Shown here piece by piece: positions 1-7,670 of a DNA stretch of 64,000 nucleotides; position 1 is the first letter of the stretch; each line of letters begins with the position of its first letter. This stretch comes from Alphaproteobacteria bacterium. GTDB lineage: Bacteria; Pseudomonadota; Alphaproteobacteria; Sphingomonadales; JAKSBY01. A program made the translations under genes and the position numbers. Where the stretch lies: contig JAJFIV010000031.1 in NCBI GenBank assembly GCA_021774625.1, positions 1 through 64,000 on the forward strand, read 5' to 3'. The notes under the pieces were generated by a model that did no database searches, was not told where the DNA came from, and worked only from the letters and a program-made list of their open reading frames with translations.

Positions 1-128
1 GGTGCCGCAGACTGGCAAAAGACTGGGAAAAATCAATCCTCTCAGCCGAAAGCTGGCTCCTCATCGCTCACATCAGGCTGGTAACAAGGCGCCTGGCAAG
101 GTATTGAATCTATAGAAATAGTTTCGAG

Positions 129-521
129 TCAGACTCTAAGACTTTGCCGGTCATAAAAACTGAGAAATATGTCGGCTGTTTCCCGGACAGTCATGGGAGC
201 AACAGCGTGCCGAGCTTCCAGTTTTTCAGCTTGCGGGTCCTGCCCGTTATCAATCCGGACTTTGAACGCTCGGGCCTTTTTGCGGGCTTCCTGTAATGAG
301 AGTGATGGATACTCTCCAAGCTTATATCGCCGGTGGCGGCCTTGCGACCGATAGCGCAGACCCCAAACACGACGTGATTGTTGTTTATTACCGCTTGAAT
401 TGCTCGCAGCATAAAACCGGACATAAAGGCCGCGTTCAATGGTATCCCAAATTTCCGATCTCCCAGCTTCGGCAATATCGGCTTTTCGAAGCAGTAAATC
501 AGTCAATTCTTTTTTCGCCAT
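129..521 (-). pseudogene. Truncated tyrosine integrase (N-terminal arm-binding domain only)
   Basis: The 130-residue product matches the N-terminal arm-DNA-binding domain (DUF4102 type) of P4/prophage-like tyrosine integrases: 'RRVWGLRYRSQGRHRRYKLG' followed by 'YPSLSLQEARKKA'. Full-length relatives have about 400 residues. This frame stops just after the start of the core-binding region ('MTVRETADIFLSFYDRQ'), and the remaining 128 bases to the window edge do not continue the integrase in that frame. The catalytic R-H-R-Y domain is therefore absent here, so the gene is probably non-functional. It starts about 180 bp inside the tRNA-Arg fragment at 705-749, as expected for the border of an integrated element lying to the left. 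Confidence 0.75.
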
Positions 522-704
522 GGCTGCACCTCAAGCCCAATCAAGTGAATTTGGGGGCACGCCGGGGGCACAGAATCATCCCGGTTGCGGTGAAAAACAA
601 TGATACATATTGAAACAATATGCAAGGCTATCTTATTGAATTATATTAGCTAATACAGGTTTGATGAAACCGTATGGAATTGCCTGAAACCGCAAAAAAT
701 TTAA

Positions 705-749
705 CTACGAATCTGGGGGTCGGGAGTTCGAATCTCTCCGAGCGCGCCA
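705..749 (+). other. tRNA-Arg(ACG) 3' fragment, probable attachment site (attR-like)
   Basis: The segment reads as the 3' half of a tRNA from the anticodon loop (CT-ACG-AA) through the T arm (GGGAG-TTCGAAT-CTCTC) and acceptor strand to an encoded CCA. No 5' half lies upstream, where the sequence is AT-rich and unrelated. Tyrosine integrases commonly insert into tRNA 3' ends and leave such a duplicate at the distal border. The integrase remnant just to the left supports this reading. The intact tRNA would be expected left of the window. A simply decayed tRNA gene is the alternative. Confidence 0.7.
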
Positions 750-750
750 A

Positions 751-839
751 TTCCATAAGGTCTCCGTTGTGCCGGGCCCTTGGCCTTTCCTCAAGATAGG
801 TGTTGGGGGCCTTGCTCGCATGAGACGCGCCCAGGGCTG
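751..839 (+). repeat. Post-tRNA repeat, copy A
   Basis: Immediately after the tRNA-Arg fragment the sequence 'ttccataaggtctccgttgt' and the next 25 or so bases match, with few changes, the segment that follows tRNA-Arg(TCG) at 16894. Its distal part, 'gcatgagacgcgc' plus 'ggctg', recurs after tRNA-Thr at 15236-15256. It is probably a duplicated tRNA-flanking module. It also suggests that the DNA to the right of the fragment is native chromosome. Confidence 0.6.
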
Positions 840-847
840 CGGGTTTC

Positions 848-864
848 GCCGAAGCGCCTTCGGC
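848..864 (-). terminator. Possible hairpin downstream of purE
   Basis: GCCGAAG-CGC-CTTCGGC forms a perfect 7-bp stem with a 3-nt loop, 57 nt past the purE stop. No U-tract follows in the purE direction, so intrinsic termination is uncertain; it could instead stabilise the transcript end. Confidence 0.25.
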
Positions 865-920
865 ACAACGCTGTCGTGGCCATAACAATGACGCAAACAG
901 GGCCTCGGCAAATCCGGGCG

Positions 921-1415
921 CTATTCGTTTTTGGGAATTTCATGGAGGCCCGAGGCCTGGTTTTCGCGGTAATCGGCAATCCTGCCGGCGATATGCGGAT
1001 TTTCAACAGCCAGAATAGCAGCGGCCAGAAGCCCGGCATTCTTGGCCCCCGCGGAGCCGATGCCCAGTGTTCCCACGGGAATTCCGCCCGGCATCTGGAC
1101 GATGGAAAGCAGACTGTCCATGCCCTTCAGGCTTTTCGATTCCATCGGCACACCCAGCACCGGCAGGGTCGTCAACGCAGCCGTAACCCCGGGTAAATGG
1201 GCCGCGCCACCGGCCCCGGCGATGATCACCTTGATGCCATTGTCCCTGGCGGCGGAAACATATTCATGCAGCCGCTCGGGCTTGCGGTGGGCGGAAATAA
1301 TCCTGCTTTCGCTGGCAATGCCCAATTCATCCAGCACATCCGCCGCCTTTTTCATTTCCGGCCAGTCCGACTGGCTACCCATCAGAATTGCCACTTGCGG
1401 CCGACTGTCACCCAT
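921..1415 (-). CDS. purE: N5-carboxyaminoimidazole ribonucleotide mutase PurE
   Basis: The 164-residue protein has the class I PurE signatures: '[12 protein letters not shown]' near residue 10, 'SAHRKPERL' near 41, '[14 protein letters not shown]' near 66 and 'MPGGIPVGT' near 108. It moves the carboxylate of N5-CAIR to C4 to give CAIR in cytosolic purine synthesis. Class I PurE normally works with PurK, which is often encoded just downstream. Here the downstream DNA is a tRNA remnant and an element border, with no purK in the window. The gene is monocistronic as seen, and divergent from the diguanylate cyclase at 1579. Confidence 0.95.
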   Translation of the reverse strand: MGDSRPQVAILMGSQSDWPEMKKAADVLDELGIASESRIISAHRKPERLHEYVSAARDNGIKVIIAGAGGAAHLPGVTAALTTLPVLGVPMESKSLKGMDSLLSIVQMPGGIPVGTLGIGSAGAKNAGLLAAAILAVENPHIAGRIADYRENQASGLHEIPKNE

Positions 1416-1578
1416 AATGCATCCCTTTTTGGTTCAAAAAAGAAGCGGGATTATAGTCGGCTGGCCGGCGCTGACAAGTGAAAGCCGCAACAAAAAATGG
1501 TTTCTTTACTTTTAATCCCTTATGTTTAGGAATATTCAGGATTGGGGGTTCTAGGCTTGGAATGAGTTTGGAGCAGGC

Positions 1579-2310
1579 ATGAAAATACAGGGACCCACGG
1601 GGACTGCGCGGGCCACTGCAACATCAAAGACGTCGGGCGTCGGCAAAGCGGCGACATCCGGTGCGCCTGCCCCTGTCCGCACCATTCAGGATACGGTCTC
1701 CATTCTCGGCATTCCGCCATCGGAAATGACCCCGAAGATCCAAAGCGCCATCCTGTCGCTGGTCGAGGAAGTGGACAGCCTGCGCCGCGAAGTGGAAGCC
1801 ACCAAGCGGCGGCTGAAGGAAATGGAGGATCTGGCCGATACGGACCCACTGATCCCCGTCCCCAACCGCCGCGCCTTTGTCCGGGAAATTTCCCGCATGA
1901 TTTCCTTTACCGAACGCTACGGCGTGCCGTCCAGTCTGGTCTATTTTGATGTCAATGATCTAAAAGTGATCAATGACAGCCATGGCCATCAGGCGGGCGA
2001 TCAGGCCCTTCTGCATATTGCCGAAACGCTGCATCATAATGTGCGCGAATCCGATATGATCGGCCGGCTTGGCGGGGATGAATTCGGTGTCCTGCTGGCC
2101 CAGGCCAATGACGAACAGGGGCATGAAAAGGCCACCCAGCTGGCTGAAGCCATTTATAACGCTCCCTTTGAATGGCAGGATAAAAAGATTAATATTCAGG
2201 TCGCCTATGGTTCCTATACTTTCAAACAGGGAGAAGACGCCGCTCAGGCGCTCGCCAATGCCGACAAAAAAATGTATGAGCACAAACGCGGGCTAAAGGA
2301 CAGGAGCTGA
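1579..2310 (+). CDS. Diguanylate cyclase (GGDEF domain)
   Basis: The 243-residue cytosolic protein has a low-complexity Ala/Thr-rich start, a coiled coil around residues 58-85 ('SLRREVEATKRRLKEMEDLA') and a GGDEF domain from about residue 85. The active-site motif 'GRLGGDEFG' is intact, with GGDEF at 165-169. An RESD sequence five residues before it matches the RxxD inhibitory site for product feedback, so it should make cyclic-di-GMP from two GTP. No sensor domain or membrane segment is seen; the coiled coil could drive the dimerisation needed for catalysis. The start is preceded by GGAG. It stands alone between purE and a YdcH gene. Confidence 0.9.
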   Translation: MKIQGPTGTARATATSKTSGVGKAATSGAPAPVRTIQDTVSILGIPPSEMTPKIQSAILSLVEEVDSLRREVEATKRRLKEMEDLADTDPLIPVPNRRAFVREISRMISFTERYGVPSSLVYFDVNDLKVINDSHGHQAGDQALLHIAETLHHNVRESDMIGRLGGDEFGVLLAQANDEQGHEKATQLAEAIYNAPFEWQDKKINIQVAYGSYTFKQGEDAAQALANADKKMYEHKRGLKDRS

Positions 2311-2383
2311 CTTTGATTGGCGGTCCTGCCAATTCTCTCCCACGGACAGCAAAGCGCGCTTCAACGCATAATTTCAAAAGATC

Positions 2384-2581
2384 TCAAGCAATGATATCCG
2401 GCAGCAGCTGGTCTTCGGTTATGGCGATCTCATCCTTGAGCGCCAGTTTCCGCTTTTTCAGCTTTTGCAGCCGGATCTGATTTAAAATGCCGCCGGCATC
2501 AAGCGCGCCGATCTCGATATCGAGCGCGCGATGCTGCTGTTTCAATCCATTTAATCTTGCGCGAAGCCCGGCCTCGTCCAT
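2384..2581 (-). CDS. YdcH/DUF465 family small protein
   Basis: The ORF track gives 104 residues, but the conserved part begins at the internal Met ('MDEAGLRARLNGLKQQH'), giving 65 residues. That start also avoids overlap with the divergent gene at 2662. The sequence is a short charged helical hairpin: 'LKQQHRALDIEIGAL' then 'RLQKLKKRKLALKDEIA', the latter being the typical DUF465 core. Function is unknown for the family. A second, separate member lies at 3912. Confidence is good for the family and modest for the exact start. Confidence 0.75.
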   Translation of the reverse strand: MDEAGLRARLNGLKQQHRALDIEIGALDAGGILNQIRLQKLKKRKLALKDEIAITEDQLLPDIIA

Positions 2582-2661
2582 AAATCGTCCGTTTTTTGAT
2601 GCTGACCCTGTCGCCTCCCATCTATAGCATAATTTCCTCAAAACGCATAGAATGGCTGCAT

Positions 2662-3156
2662 ATGATGTCCTGTGATTTTTCTCTAAAATCTTACGCAATA
2701 CAGCTTTATGGCAAAAAAGGCGTGGCCGATTGCTGTATCGGTTTGCAGGACGGTTATGGCCTGGATGCGAATATTCTCCTGACCCTATGCTGGCTGGCGG
2801 AGTGCGGGGTCCTGTCTATGGAAGCGGCGGATCTTGAACACCTGATTCGCCGGGCTGCGCCCCTGCAGGTTGAGGTCATTCAGCCTTTGAGGAAACTCCG
2901 GCGCCAACTGAAATTATCCTGGCATGCCGCATTGTATGAAAGTGTCAAACAGGCCGAGCTCGCGGCTGAATTTGAAGAGCTCGCGATTTTGGAAAAAGCA
3001 TCCGGGACCGTCCGGCTGCGGCGCACAAATGACAGCGAAAAACGCAAGGCAGCGGAAAAAATGCTGACCGGGTATATCCTTTTTCAGGCAGAGCAAAGCA
3101 ACGCCGGGATTGAAAGAGCCGTTCACGCACTGCTCGATGCAGCCTTCCCGTTATGA
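2662..3156 (+). CDS. TIGR02444 (DUF2390) family protein
   Basis: The region from the internal Met-Met pair ('MMSCDFSLKSYAIQLYGKKG') gives about 164 residues. 'GVADCCIGLQDGYGLDANIL' followed by 'LCWLAECGVLSMEAADL' is the pattern of the TIGR02444 family of uncharacterised cytosolic proteins. The upstream in-frame ATG at 2596 would add 22 unconserved residues and crowd the divergent YdcH gene, so 2662 is preferred. It converges on ubiX, with stops 4 bp apart. No catalytic motif is recognisable. Confidence 0.75.
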   Translation: MMSCDFSLKSYAIQLYGKKGVADCCIGLQDGYGLDANILLTLCWLAECGVLSMEAADLEHLIRRAAPLQVEVIQPLRKLRRQLKLSWHAALYESVKQAELAAEFEELAILEKASGTVRLRRTNDSEKRKAAEKMLTGYILFQAEQSNAGIERAVHALLDAAFPL

Positions 3157-3160
3157 ACCG

Positions 3161-3760
3161 CTACTTTCGGAATTCGTCCCAATGTCTCAGCGCTTCCACT
3201 TCGATCCCGAAATGGGCGAGCATGCGGGCCGCCGTCTGGGTGACAATATCATCGACGGTTTCGGGCCGGGTGTAAAAGGCTGGCACCGGAGGCGCAATCA
3301 CAGCGCCCATATCGGAAAGCGCCGCCATATTGCGCAAATGTCCGGAATGAAGCGGGCTTTCCCTTACCATCAGCACCAGCCGCCTTTTTTCTTTCAGCAC
3401 CACATCTCCTGCGCGGGTCAGCAGGCTGGATGTGACGCCCGTGGCGATTTCCGACAGAGTGCGGATGGAACAGGGCGCGATCACCATCCCGATGGTGGCA
3501 TAGGAGCCGCTGGCAATTGCCGCGCCTATATCCCGGACCGGATAATTGACATCGGCCAGTTTTTTGACGGCGGCGGTTTTTAAACCGGTTTCATAGGCCA
3601 GGGTCATTTCCGCCGCCTGCGATATGACAAGGTGGGCCTCAAGGCGAGTCGAACGTAAAAGTTCCAGAATCCGGATGCCGTATATAATACCAGAAGCGCC
3701 GGAAATCCCGACAATGATCCGCTCAGGTTTTTTAACCGATGCCGCCTTGCCGCTTACCAT
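3161..3760 (-). CDS. ubiX: Flavin prenyltransferase UbiX
   Basis: The 199-residue protein has the UbiX/Pad1 flavoprotein pattern: 'IIVGISGASGIIYGIRILEL' at residues 15-34, 'MVIAPCSIRTLSEIATGV' near 90-107 and 'VLMVRESPLHSGHLRNM' near 129-145. It attaches a dimethylallyl group to FMN to make the prenylated flavin cofactor used by UbiD decarboxylases in ubiquinone synthesis. No ubiD partner is in the window. The first ~14 residues are a poorly conserved extension, so the true start could be slightly internal. Confidence 0.93.
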   Translation of the reverse strand: MVSGKAASVKKPERIIVGISGASGIIYGIRILELLRSTRLEAHLVISQAAEMTLAYETGLKTAAVKKLADVNYPVRDIGAAIASGSYATIGMVIAPCSIRTLSEIATGVTSSLLTRAGDVVLKEKRRLVLMVRESPLHSGHLRNMAALSDMGAVIAPPVPAFYTRPETVDDIVTQTAARMLAHFGIEVEALRHWDEFRK

Positions 3761-3831
3761 GTGGCTTTAACGATTGAATAATTTCCGGCTTGTGCTTTGA
3801 TGTTTATCATAAAATTTGATTATACCGTTCC

Positions 3832-3844
3832 AGTGAATTTCACT
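3832..3844. promoter_or_regulatory. Short palindrome AGTGAA-T-TTCACT
   Basis: A perfect 13-bp inverted repeat lies in the ubiX/YdcH divergent intergenic region (3761-3911), 68 bp before the YdcH ATG. A second, imperfect dyad with ATTTC...GAAAT arms follows at about 3855-3880. They could be operators for the 3912 gene or for ubiX; no regulator is identified. Confidence 0.25.
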
Positions 3845-3911
3845 TTACCGTGACATTTCCATGAAAATATGGTGAAATCAATCGTCAACATTCAGAAAGG
3901 AGAAGAGGGGA

Positions 3912-4079
3912 ATGAGCACAAGCACCCATGTCGTCGCACTGAATGAGAAACACGCGGCACTTGAGAAGGTCATTCACGAAGAGGTCCAGCGCCCCCACCC
4001 TGACAGTCTAAAACTCACTGAATTGAAACGCGAAAAACTAAAAGTCAAAGAAGAAATCGTTGAACTGACGCAGCATTAA
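3912..4079 (+). CDS. YdcH/DUF465 family small protein (not in ORF track)
   Basis: This 55-residue ORF is below the size cut of the supplied track. An excellent ribosome-binding site (AAAGGAGAAGAGGGG) precedes the ATG. The product begins 'MSTSTHVVALNEKHAALEKV' and ends with the DUF465-type helix 'LKREKLKVKEEIVELTQH'. These mini-proteins form helical hairpins of unknown role. It is clearly different in sequence from the DUF465 gene at 2384, so this is not a recent duplication. Confidence 0.8.
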   Translation: MSTSTHVVALNEKHAALEKVIHEEVQRPHPDSLKLTELKREKLKVKEEIVELTQH

Positions 4080-4170
4080 AGCAACAGCTGCGGAAAGTTC
4101 CGGCATGATCAATGATCCTGTCCTTTTGGCGGGCAGGGTGTGTTTGTCTTGACCGGAGCCCGTTCAAAGC

Positions 4171-4755
4171 CTACCCGGTTGCGGCATTTTGGGTGGCGTC
4201 AGGGTTTTTCTTGGCATTCTTTTTTGCTTCACGCTCCAGCCTTTTTGCCGCTTTGGTCACCGCATCATCCAGTTCCGACTGGCTGCAGATCCCCAGGCTC
4301 ACCGGGTCCCGCGGGCGGATATTGTTGATATTCCAGTGGGACCGCTCCCGGATCGACTGAATGGTCGGTTTTGTTGTCCCGACAATTTTACAGACCTGGC
4401 TATCCATCAGCTCAGGATGATTGCGCAGCAACCAGGCAATGGCATCGGGCCGGTCCTGGCGGCGGGAAACCGGCGTATAGCGGGGACCCTTTGTCCTGGG
4501 CATGGTCGGGACCGCATCCACCACGAGAACCAGGTCAGCCAGGGGATCGGCCTGACAGCGGTTGATTTCATCCCAGGTCAATTGCCCGCTGACCGTGGGG
4601 TCGATGCCGACAATGGTCTGGCCCACTGTTTCATCGGCTATGGCCTGAACTTCCAGTGCGTGCAGACCGCAAAAGCGGCCTATCTGTTTAAAGGTCAGAG
4701 CCGTATTCTCAACCAGCCAGACGGCTGTTGCCATGGGCATGAGGGGTTGGTTCAT
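4171..4755 (-). CDS. DUF1013 family cell-cycle transcriptional regulator (TrcR-like)
   Basis: The 194-residue protein starts 'MNQPLMPMATAVWLVENTAL' and contains 'IGRFCGLHALEVQAIADETV', the hallmark N-terminal region of DUF1013, a family largely restricted to Alphaproteobacteria and named TrcR in current annotation. A second helical part ('AIAWLLRNHPELMDSQVCKI') resembles a helix-turn-helix followed by 'TTKPTIQSIRERSHWN'. The C-terminus is Lys/Ala-rich and probably disordered. A GGAG site precedes the ATG. It is expected to act on transcription in the cytosol; targets cannot be read from this sequence. Confidence 0.85.
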   Translation of the reverse strand: MNQPLMPMATAVWLVENTALTFKQIGRFCGLHALEVQAIADETVGQTIVGIDPTVSGQLTWDEINRCQADPLADLVLVVDAVPTMPRTKGPRYTPVSRRQDRPDAIAWLLRNHPELMDSQVCKIVGTTKPTIQSIRERSHWNINNIRPRDPVSLGICSQSELDDAVTKAAKRLEREAKKNAKKNPDATQNAATG

Positions 4756-4855
4756 TTCATCTCCTTGCGGTCCTGTCTTTGCTGCGGACCAATCATAAAA
4801 CTAACGGTTTGTCAGGCCTTTTATCAGCAAGTTTTAACGAAGTCACTTGAAAGTG

Positions 4856-5836
4856 TCACGAAACGGTCAAAACAATCTTTCCCATGTGCCGTGCTGATTC
4901 CATATAGCGATGGGCGTCGGCGGCTTCCTCTAGCGGAAAGGTCCGGTCAATCACCGGCCGGATTTCACCATGATCCAATAGCGGCCAAACCAGATTTTTG
5001 AGGCTTTCGGCAATCGCGCCTTTGAAACTGTTCGAACGCGGCCGCAGGGTCGACCCGGTCAGAATGAGGCGTTTTTTCATAATCGTAAAAATATCGATTT
5101 CCGCCTTTTTCCCGTTCAGAAAAGCAATGCTGACGATACGCCCGCCCACAGCGGCGGCGGCGATATTACGGGGGACATAATCGCCGCCCACCATATCGAG
5201 AATGACATCGGCGCCGCGGCCTTGGGTAAAAGTTTCGACCGCCTCGGTAAAATTCTGATCCTTGTAATTGATGGCAAGGTCTGCCCCAAGGTCGCAGCAA
5301 AAGGCGCATTTCTCATCGGACCCGGCGGTAACAATAACCTTTGCGTCAAAGGCTTTTGCCAGCAGGATCGCCGTTGTCCCGATGCCGGAACTGCCGCCAT
5401 GAACCAGAAGGGTCTCCGTCGCATCCAGATAGCCGCGGTCGAAAACATTGGACCAGACGGTAAAGAATGTTTCCGGCAGGGCGGCGGCTTCCACCATGCT
5501 CAGGGCTTTGGGAACCGCCAGCAGCGTCTCGACAGGCGCCACACAATATTCCGCATAACCGCCACCGGCGACAAGGGCGCAGACTGCATCGCCGTCCCGC
5601 CAGCCCATGACACTATCGCCTAATCCGGCAATGGCGCCGGCAACTTCAAGGCCGGGAAGGTCCGATGCCCCTGCAGGCGGCGGGTAGCGGCCTTCGCGCT
5701 GCACGATATCGGGCCGGTTGACTCCGGCGGCGGCAACCCTGATCAGCACCTCGCCCCGCTGCGGCTCGGGCACGGGCCGGCTGGTTCGTTTCAAAACCTC
5801 CGGTCCGCCGAATGTTTCAATCGCTATTGCTTTCAT
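4856..5836 (-). CDS. NAD(P)H-quinone oxidoreductase (PIG3/QOR-type, zinc-less MDR)
   Basis: The start is set at the internal Met 'MKAIAIETFGGPEVLKR', the normal N-terminus of this family; the upstream part of the ORF is unconserved. The 326-residue protein has the GroES-like domain with 'PQRGEVLIRVAAAGVNRPDI' and a Rossmann domain with 'LLVHGGSSGIGTTAILLAKA', a PIG3-type NADPH-binding loop. Catalytic-zinc ligands of alcohol dehydrogenases are lacking. It likely reduces quinones or reactive enones with NADPH in the cytosol. It is divergent from the DUF1192 gene at 5944. Confidence 0.88.
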   Translation of the reverse strand: MKAIAIETFGGPEVLKRTSRPVPEPQRGEVLIRVAAAGVNRPDIVQREGRYPPPAGASDLPGLEVAGAIAGLGDSVMGWRDGDAVCALVAGGGYAEYCVAPVETLLAVPKALSMVEAAALPETFFTVWSNVFDRGYLDATETLLVHGGSSGIGTTAILLAKAFDAKVIVTAGSDEKCAFCCDLGADLAINYKDQNFTEAVETFTQGRGADVILDMVGGDYVPRNIAAAAVGGRIVSIAFLNGKKAEIDIFTIMKKRLILTGSTLRPRSNSFKGAIAESLKNLVWPLLDHGEIRPVIDRTFPLEEAADAHRYMESARHMGKIVLTVS

Positions 5837-5943
5837 GGATTGTCCCCTGTCCCCGAACGCAACACTGATTTTGCAGCTAAAAACGCTCCCCGCCAAGCTC
5901 TTTTCGGATTATAAGGTAAAGGGATGAATGGAGGGAACGATTG

Positions 5944-6159
5944 ATGGATTTGGATGAAGACCCCAAAAAACCGGATGACCCGCTTATTTTATTAACCAGA
6001 GCAGACCTGTCATCACTTTCGGTTGATGAGTTGAGGGAGAGAGTGAACATTCTGCAAGGGGAAATTGATCGGACAAAGACGCTGATCGATTCAAAAAACC
6101 AAAGTCTTGCGGCTGCGGAAGCCTTTTTTAAAAAGACAAGCGGTTCACGGGTTGAGTGA
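5944..6159 (+). CDS. DUF1192 family small protein
   Basis: The 71-residue product starts at the ATG after GGAGGGAACG. The track's extra residue comes from an upstream TTG. 'LTRADLSSLSVDELRERVNI' followed by a helical 'QGEIDRTKTLIDSKNQSLAA' and an ending 'AAEAFFKK' is the DUF1192 pattern, which is common in Alphaproteobacteria and of unknown function. It is followed directly by the IS630-type remnant. Confidence 0.8.
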   Translation: MDLDEDPKKPDDPLILLTRADLSSLSVDELRERVNILQGEIDRTKTLIDSKNQSLAAAEAFFKKTSGSRVE

Positions 6160-6227
6160 ATCAAACTGTTTTCCTTGTGGTTTAATTTGTGACTCAAGCT
6201 CACGTCGGGGCAAGGCGGCTCGTATGC

Positions 6228-6582
6228 ATGACCCGGCCCTATTCCAATGATGTACGAGAACGCGCTGTTGCGGCGGTTATATCTGGTGAGACGGCCCGGG
6301 TTGTCACTGGCCGTTTTGGTATTGCTGTTTCATCCGCTGTAAAATGCATCAGCGTTACCGGGCAGCCTGTCGTGTCACGCCGGCAAGATTGGCGGGCGTC
6401 GCTAGCGCCTGCCTGCGCCCATCGCGGCCTTATTATTGAGCAGACCAGCCATACCGTCCCATCTGACGCTGTACGCTCTCAACGACCTGCTGGCGCTGCG
6501 CCGCATCGACTGGCGAAAGGCGCCTTGCCACAGAGCAAAATCATCCCGGTCAAATGGGTCAACCTAATCAGAAAAGACTCTA
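6228..6582 (+). pseudogene. Decayed IS630-family transposase with one element end
   Basis: 'MTRPYSNDVRERAVAAVISG' then 'ARVVTGRFGIAVSSAVK' is the N-terminal helix-turn-helix region of IS630-type transposases. After about residue 43 the frame is broken: other frames continue with 'MHQRYRA' and 'HLTLYALNDLLALRRIDW', both typical of the family. The DDE catalytic part is missing. The last ~70 bp (6513-6582) are an element end that matches, in reverse complement, the left end of the MITE at 38532. The remnant therefore has frameshifts and a large internal/3' deletion. The opposite end of the element is not recognisable. Confidence 0.75.
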
Positions 6583-7587
6583 ATTAATAAGCCAGTCAGG
6601 CACCGGCAGATTTTTGGAGCGGAGGAATTCCGGGTTGAACAGCCGAGAGGCATAACGCAGACCGGAATCACAGAGAAGAGTGACAATGGTCTGGCCCGGC
6701 CCCATCTTTTTGGCAAGCCGGATAGCGCCCGCTACATTGACGCCCGAGGACGTGCCCACGCAGAGGCCTTCATACTTCAAAAGATCAAAGGCCACAGCGA
6801 CGGATTCGGCGTCCGGTATGCGAAACTGATCGTCCACCGGCGCGCCATCCACATTGGCGGTAATACGGCCCTGACCGATGCCTTCGGTGATGGAGGAGCC
6901 TTCCGACGTCAGTTCGCCATGGTCGAAATAATCATACATGGCCGCCCCCGGCGGATCGGCCAGCGCGATAACAATATCGCGGTTTTTTTCCTTGAGTCCA
7001 ATGCCGGTGCCGGCCAGCGTCCCGCCGGTGCCGATGGCGGAGACAAAGGCATCCACCCTGCCGTCCGTATCACGCCATATTTCCCGGGACGTGCCCTGAA
7101 TGTGGGCTTCCCGATTGGCCACATTGTCAAACTGATTGGCCCAGATCACGCCGCGGGGCTCACTTTCCGCCAGCTCGCCGGCCAGCCGTGCGGCCACCTT
7201 TTGAAAATTATCCGGCGAGGAATAGGGGGCCGCCGGCGTCAGTTGCAGCGTCGCCCCCATAAGGCGGATGGTATCCAGTTTCTCCCGGGTCTGGGTTTCC
7301 GGCACCACAATCAGCGTGCGGTAGCCACGGGCATTGGCGACGACCGCCAGACCGATCCCGGTGTTGCCCGCCGTCCCTTCGACGATCAGCCCGCCCGGTT
7401 CGATCAGGCCTTTGCGCTCCGCATCCCGGATGATAAAGAGCGCCGCCCGGTCTTTCACCGAGCCGCCCGGATTCATAAATTCCGCCTTGCCCAGAATAGT
7501 GCAGCCGGTTTCCTCCGACGCTTTTTTCAGCCTGATCAGCGGCGTATTGCCAATCACCGATATGGCGGTGCCGCTATCGTCTGTCAT
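6580..7587 (-). CDS. cysK: Cysteine synthase (CysK-like, PLP-dependent)
   Basis: The 335-residue protein (from the Met after GGGAGA; the track's start is five residues longer) has the fold-type II PLP pattern: 'NPGGSVKDRAALF' with the PLP lysine near residue 46, 'EGTAGNTGIGLAVVANARGY', the phosphate-binding 'SAIGTGGTLAGTG' and 'GTSSGVNVAGAI'. It should make cysteine from O-acetylserine and sulfide in the cytosol; cystathionine beta-synthase-like activity is possible, but no extra domain is present. Its TAG stop coincides with the outer end of the IS630 remnant (CTA at 6580-6582). Confidence 0.88.
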   Translation of the reverse strand: MTDDSGTAISVIGNTPLIRLKKASEETGCTILGKAEFMNPGGSVKDRAALFIIRDAERKGLIEPGGLIVEGTAGNTGIGLAVVANARGYRTLIVVPETQTREKLDTIRLMGATLQLTPAAPYSSPDNFQKVAARLAGELAESEPRGVIWANQFDNVANREAHIQGTSREIWRDTDGRVDAFVSAIGTGGTLAGTGIGLKEKNRDIVIALADPPGAAMYDYFDHGELTSEGSSITEGIGQGRITANVDGAPVDDQFRIPDAESVAVAFDLLKYEGLCVGTSSGVNVAGAIRLAKKMGPGQTIVTLLCDSGLRYASRLFNPEFLRSKNLPVPDWLIN

Positions 7588-7670
7588 GATATTTTCTCCC
7601 ATTTAACCCTACCTAGCGGGTTTGCAGGATGGCTTCAATTCAGAAGAAGTTGACCGGGACGTAAGAAATT

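Noticed and set aside
751-850. Possible CRISPR or regular repeat array at the repeat modules
   Set aside because: Only three dispersed copies, each tied to a tRNA 3' end, with no regular spacing; no CRISPR array is present in the window.
2315-2332. ATTGGC/GCCAAT hairpin after the diguanylate cyclase as a terminator
   Set aside because: Short stem and no T-run after it.
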